This document shows, in pieces, positions 5,523-7,553 of a DNA stretch of 7,553 bases. How positions within the stretch are numbered: the first letter of the stretch is position 1; every line of letters starts with the position of its first letter. This DNA is from Ignavibacteria bacterium. Its GTDB lineage: Bacteria > Bacteroidota > Ignavibacteria > Ignavibacteriales > Melioribacteraceae. Both the position numbers and the translations under genes were made by a program. The DNA lies in NCBI GenBank assembly GCA_027347545.1, contig DAIEQT010000248.1, forward strand, positions 1 to 7,553, written 5' to 3'. The notes beneath the pieces were generated by a model. The model saw nothing but the letters and a program-made list of their open reading frames with translations. It had not been told where the DNA came from and did not search any database.

Positions 5523-6749
5523 ATGATGCAGTTTCTCCTACTATTAATAAAGAGGTTTTTGAATTCTAACAGAAAATCCGGCTTAGTTTCTTCTGTTTCA
5601 AAAATCACTATTGGCGGAATTGCTATTGGCATAACTGTGGTAATTCTCGCACTCACAATTCTGGATGGTTTTGAAAATGTTGTTTCCGATAAAATAAATG
5701 AGTTTAACGCGCAAATAAAAGTTACCGGCTTTGGCAATAGAAATCTTCCGGCTTCAGAATTCGTTGCAAAAAAAATTAATGAGAACTTTGAGAAAGACAT
5801 TTCTTCGGTTGATCCCTTTGCAAGCAAATTAGCAATTATTAAATCCCAAAAAGTAACTGATGGGATTACTCTCACAGGAGTAAATACACAATTTGCTTCT
5901 AGTTCTTTCAACAAATTTTTGGTTGATGGTAGCATTTTTTCAAGCGAACCAACAAACAAAGAAGTCCTAATTGGAAAAAATCTCGCTCAGAAAATGGGAA
6001 TTAGGAAAGGCGATAGAATTACTCTCTTTTGCCTAAAAGGGAACGCCCCACCTTCATCCGAAAATCCGCCGGCAATTGAACAATTCATTGTGATTGGAAT
6101 TTTTGAAAGCGGAATCTCCGAATACGATGATGGAAACGCATTTATAAATTTGAAAAGCGCTCAAGAACTTTTTGGAATGAGTGACGAAGTTTCCGGATTT
6201 AACATATCAATTAATGATAATTCAAAACTCTCTGCCATTTCATCCAAACTGCAAGACTACTTAGGCTATCCTTTCTACGTAAGAACAATCTACCAAGTTC
6301 ACCAAAATATTTTTACTTGGATTGAACTACAGAAAAAGCCAATTCCAATTGTACTTGGACTGATAATTATTGTAGCATTATTCAATATTGTTGGAACTAT
6401 GCTAATGATCGTGCTGGAAAAGACTAACACTATTGGGGTTCTTAGATCAATAGGAATGAAGCGAAATTCTGTCTTGAAGATTTTCCTCGGGAATTCGATG
6501 TACTTAATCCTCTGGGGATTGTTTATCGGGATTTCTCTTTCTCTCGTGTTAAGTTTTCTCCAGATGAAATTTGATTTAATCTCTTTACCAAGCGGTGTTT
6601 ACTTTGTAACAAGCGTCCCAATTTCTATTCGGGTTGAGAATTATCTTCTGGTTTCCGCAGTAACAATAATTGTGGCTTTTCTTTCTTCGTTGATACCGGC
6701 TTATGTAGCTTCCAAAATAAAACCAATTACAGCTATTAGGTTCGATTAG
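5523..6749 (+). CDS. LolC/LolE-type ABC transporter permease (FtsX/MacB fold)
   Basis: Inner-membrane permease related to LolC/LolE, which with the LolD ATPase release lipoproteins from the inner membrane for transport to the outer membrane. The protein has 408 residues, the usual family length. It has a first membrane helix at about 24-48, a large periplasmic MacB-type domain (about 50-270), and three C-terminal helices near 275-299, 322-345 and 372-398. EKTNTIGVLRSIGMKR (299-314) is the cytoplasmic coupling-helix region that meets the ATPase. The chain ends PAYVASKIKPITAIRFD, as typical of the family. The start is a double ATG (5523, 5526) without a Shine-Dalgarno site; an in-frame TAA at 5502-5504 excludes a longer form. 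It diverges from the tRNA operon and directly abuts the next permease gene. A general FtsX-like export permease is the alternative, since no LolD gene is visible. Confidence 0.85.
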   Translation: MMQFLLLLIKRFLNSNRKSGLVSSVSKITIGGIAIGITVVILALTILDGFENVVSDKINEFNAQIKVTGFGNRNLPASEFVAKKINENFEKDISSVDPFASKLAIIKSQKVTDGITLTGVNTQFASSSFNKFLVDGSIFSSEPTNKEVLIGKNLAQKMGIRKGDRITLFCLKGNAPPSSENPPAIEQFIVIGIFESGISEYDDGNAFINLKSAQELFGMSDEVSGFNISINDNSKLSAISSKLQDYLGYPFYVRTIYQVHQNIFTWIELQKKPIPIVLGLIIIVALFNIVGTMLMIVLEKTNTIGVLRSIGMKRNSVLKIFLGNSMYLILWGLFIGISLSLVLSFLQMKFDLISLPSGVYFVTSVPISIRVENYLLVSAVTIIVAFLSSLIPAYVASKIKPITAIRFD

Positions 6750-7553
6750 ATGATTGAATTATTTATAGCAAGAAAATATTCCCGGGCAAAGCACAAACTG
6801 AATTTCATTGGCTTGCTTTCAATCATTTCTACTCTGGGAATTACAATTGGCGTTGCTGCATTGGTAATTGTGCTTTCGGTTTTCAACGGATTCGGTTCAA
6901 TTGTAACCAAAATTCTAGTTAGTTTCGATCCCCATGTAAAAATTATTCTTGTTGATAAAGCAACACCAACTAAAATTGAAAACATACAAAACATTATCAA
7001 AGCTATTCCGGGAATAGAATCATACAATCCAATTCTCGAAGGGAAAACACTTTTCATCAACAACAAAACTTATGAGGTTGTGAATTTCAAAGGGATTGAT
7101 ATTTCTTCTTCACCAGCAGATTGGAATGTTAGCTCAAAAATCATAAGTGGAAAATCCGATCTCTCTCAAAATAAAATTGTAATTGGTTTGGCATTAGCTC
7201 TTAAACTTGGCATTCGTGCCGGAGATACAATTGCGGTTACCTCTGCCTACAACATTGAAAAGACAATCACTTCTCTCACCCTTCCGCAAACGAGAAAATT
7301 GGTTGTTGGCGGTTTATTTGAGTCCAACAACAGAGATTACGACGCCGGCTTCGCATTTAGTTCCTTAGAAACTGCTCAGCAATTGTTCGGAGTCAAACAA
7401 AAAATTTCTGGCATAGAAATCCGCTTGCAAGATTTTCAAGATTCCGAAGAAGTTAAGAACACTTTGGAAAGCGCAATCGGTAAAGATGTTACTGCAATTC
7501 AAACTTGGTACGATCTTCACAAGCAGCTATACAACGTAATGCTAATCGAACGT
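6750..7553 (+). CDS. Second LolC/LolE-type permease (C-terminal part beyond window)
   Basis: A paralogue of the preceding permease, probably its partner in a heterodimeric LolCE-like complex. The ATG follows the TAG of the upstream gene with no gap. 268 codons stay open to the right edge, about two thirds of the family length. The N-terminus IELFIARKYSR, followed by a helix (about 19-46) ending VIVLSVFNGF, is very close to the LolC/LolE start (…ALVTVLSVMNGF in the known proteins). The periplasmic domain shows the family pattern: IVIGLALALKLGIRAGDTI (about 147-165), a VGGLFES strand and an ETAQQLFGV segment that parallels SAQELFGM in the first gene. The three C-terminal helices and coupling region lie outside the window. 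The absence of a Shine-Dalgarno site and the abutting stop/start suggest translational coupling. Confidence 0.88.
   Translation, partial: MIELFIARKYSRAKHKLNFIGLLSIISTLGITIGVAALVIVLSVFNGFGSIVTKILVSFDPHVKIILVDKATPTKIENIQNIIKAIPGIESYNPILEGKTLFINNKTYEVVNFKGIDISSSPADWNVSSKIISGKSDLSQNKIVIGLALALKLGIRAGDTIAVTSAYNIEKTITSLTLPQTRKLVVGGLFESNNRDYDAGFAFSSLETAQQLFGVKQKISGIEIRLQDFQDSEEVKNTLESAIGKDVTAIQTWYDLHKQLYNVMLIER

Noticed and set aside
5507..5959. Minus-strand 150-codon open frame
   Set aside because: It lies antisense inside the well-supported Lol-type permease and has no recognisable domain or ribosome site.
6746..7066. Minus-strand 106-codon open frame
   Set aside because: It is antisense to the second Lol-type permease, whose family motifs fix the real frame.

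Overview
The window is an AT-rich stretch from a Gram-negative bacterium that is most likely a member of the Bacteroidota/Ignavibacteriota/Chlorobi assemblage. Three things point there. The tRNA operon has a Bacteroidota-style promoter (TTG, 20 bases, then TATCTTTG, an exact TAnnTTTG -7 element). The genes encode an outer-membrane porin and Lol-type permeases. The tRNA genes do not encode their CCA ends. The placement is inference from sequence features, since no database search was possible.

Left part (1-3763, all on the minus strand): a phosphate-starvation locus. Transcription runs from right to left through a phosphate-selective porin (O/P-like), then pstS (periplasmic phosphate-binding protein), pstC and pstA (permeases; pstA runs off the left edge). 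The ATPase gene pstB and the regulator phoU would be expected just beyond the left edge, but they are not visible. Two arrays of 11-bp direct repeats with a TTAACA core, the expected form of a PhoB/PhoP-type Pho box, lie upstream of the porin (six units) and upstream of pstS (three units). Each array sits at nearly the same distance from a TAnnTTTG-like element. The locus therefore looks like a phosphate-controlled unit with an internal second promoter: the porin brings phosphate across the outer membrane, PstS captures it, and PstC/PstA move it across the inner membrane.

Middle (3764-4851): a non-coding stretch carrying a 183-bp element with 16-bp terminal inverted repeats and a large internal inverted repeat. 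One arm of the internal repeat is interrupted by a GC-rich mini-hairpin (a repeat within a repeat). The element abuts the stop codon of a minus-strand PlsC-type lysophospholipid acyltransferase gene with non-standard catalytic-motif residues.

Right part: a minus-strand tRNA operon (4919-5394) in transcriptional order Pro(TGG), Arg(TCT), His(GTG), Glu(TTC), Glu(TTC), the two Glu genes being an identical tandem pair. Diverging from it on the plus strand are two abutting genes for LolC/LolE-type (FtsX/MacB-fold) permeases; the second is cut by the right edge. I see no phage, CRISPR, toxin-antitoxin or defence genes. The least ordinary content is the Pho-box architecture, the nested repeat and a few protein-motif deviations.
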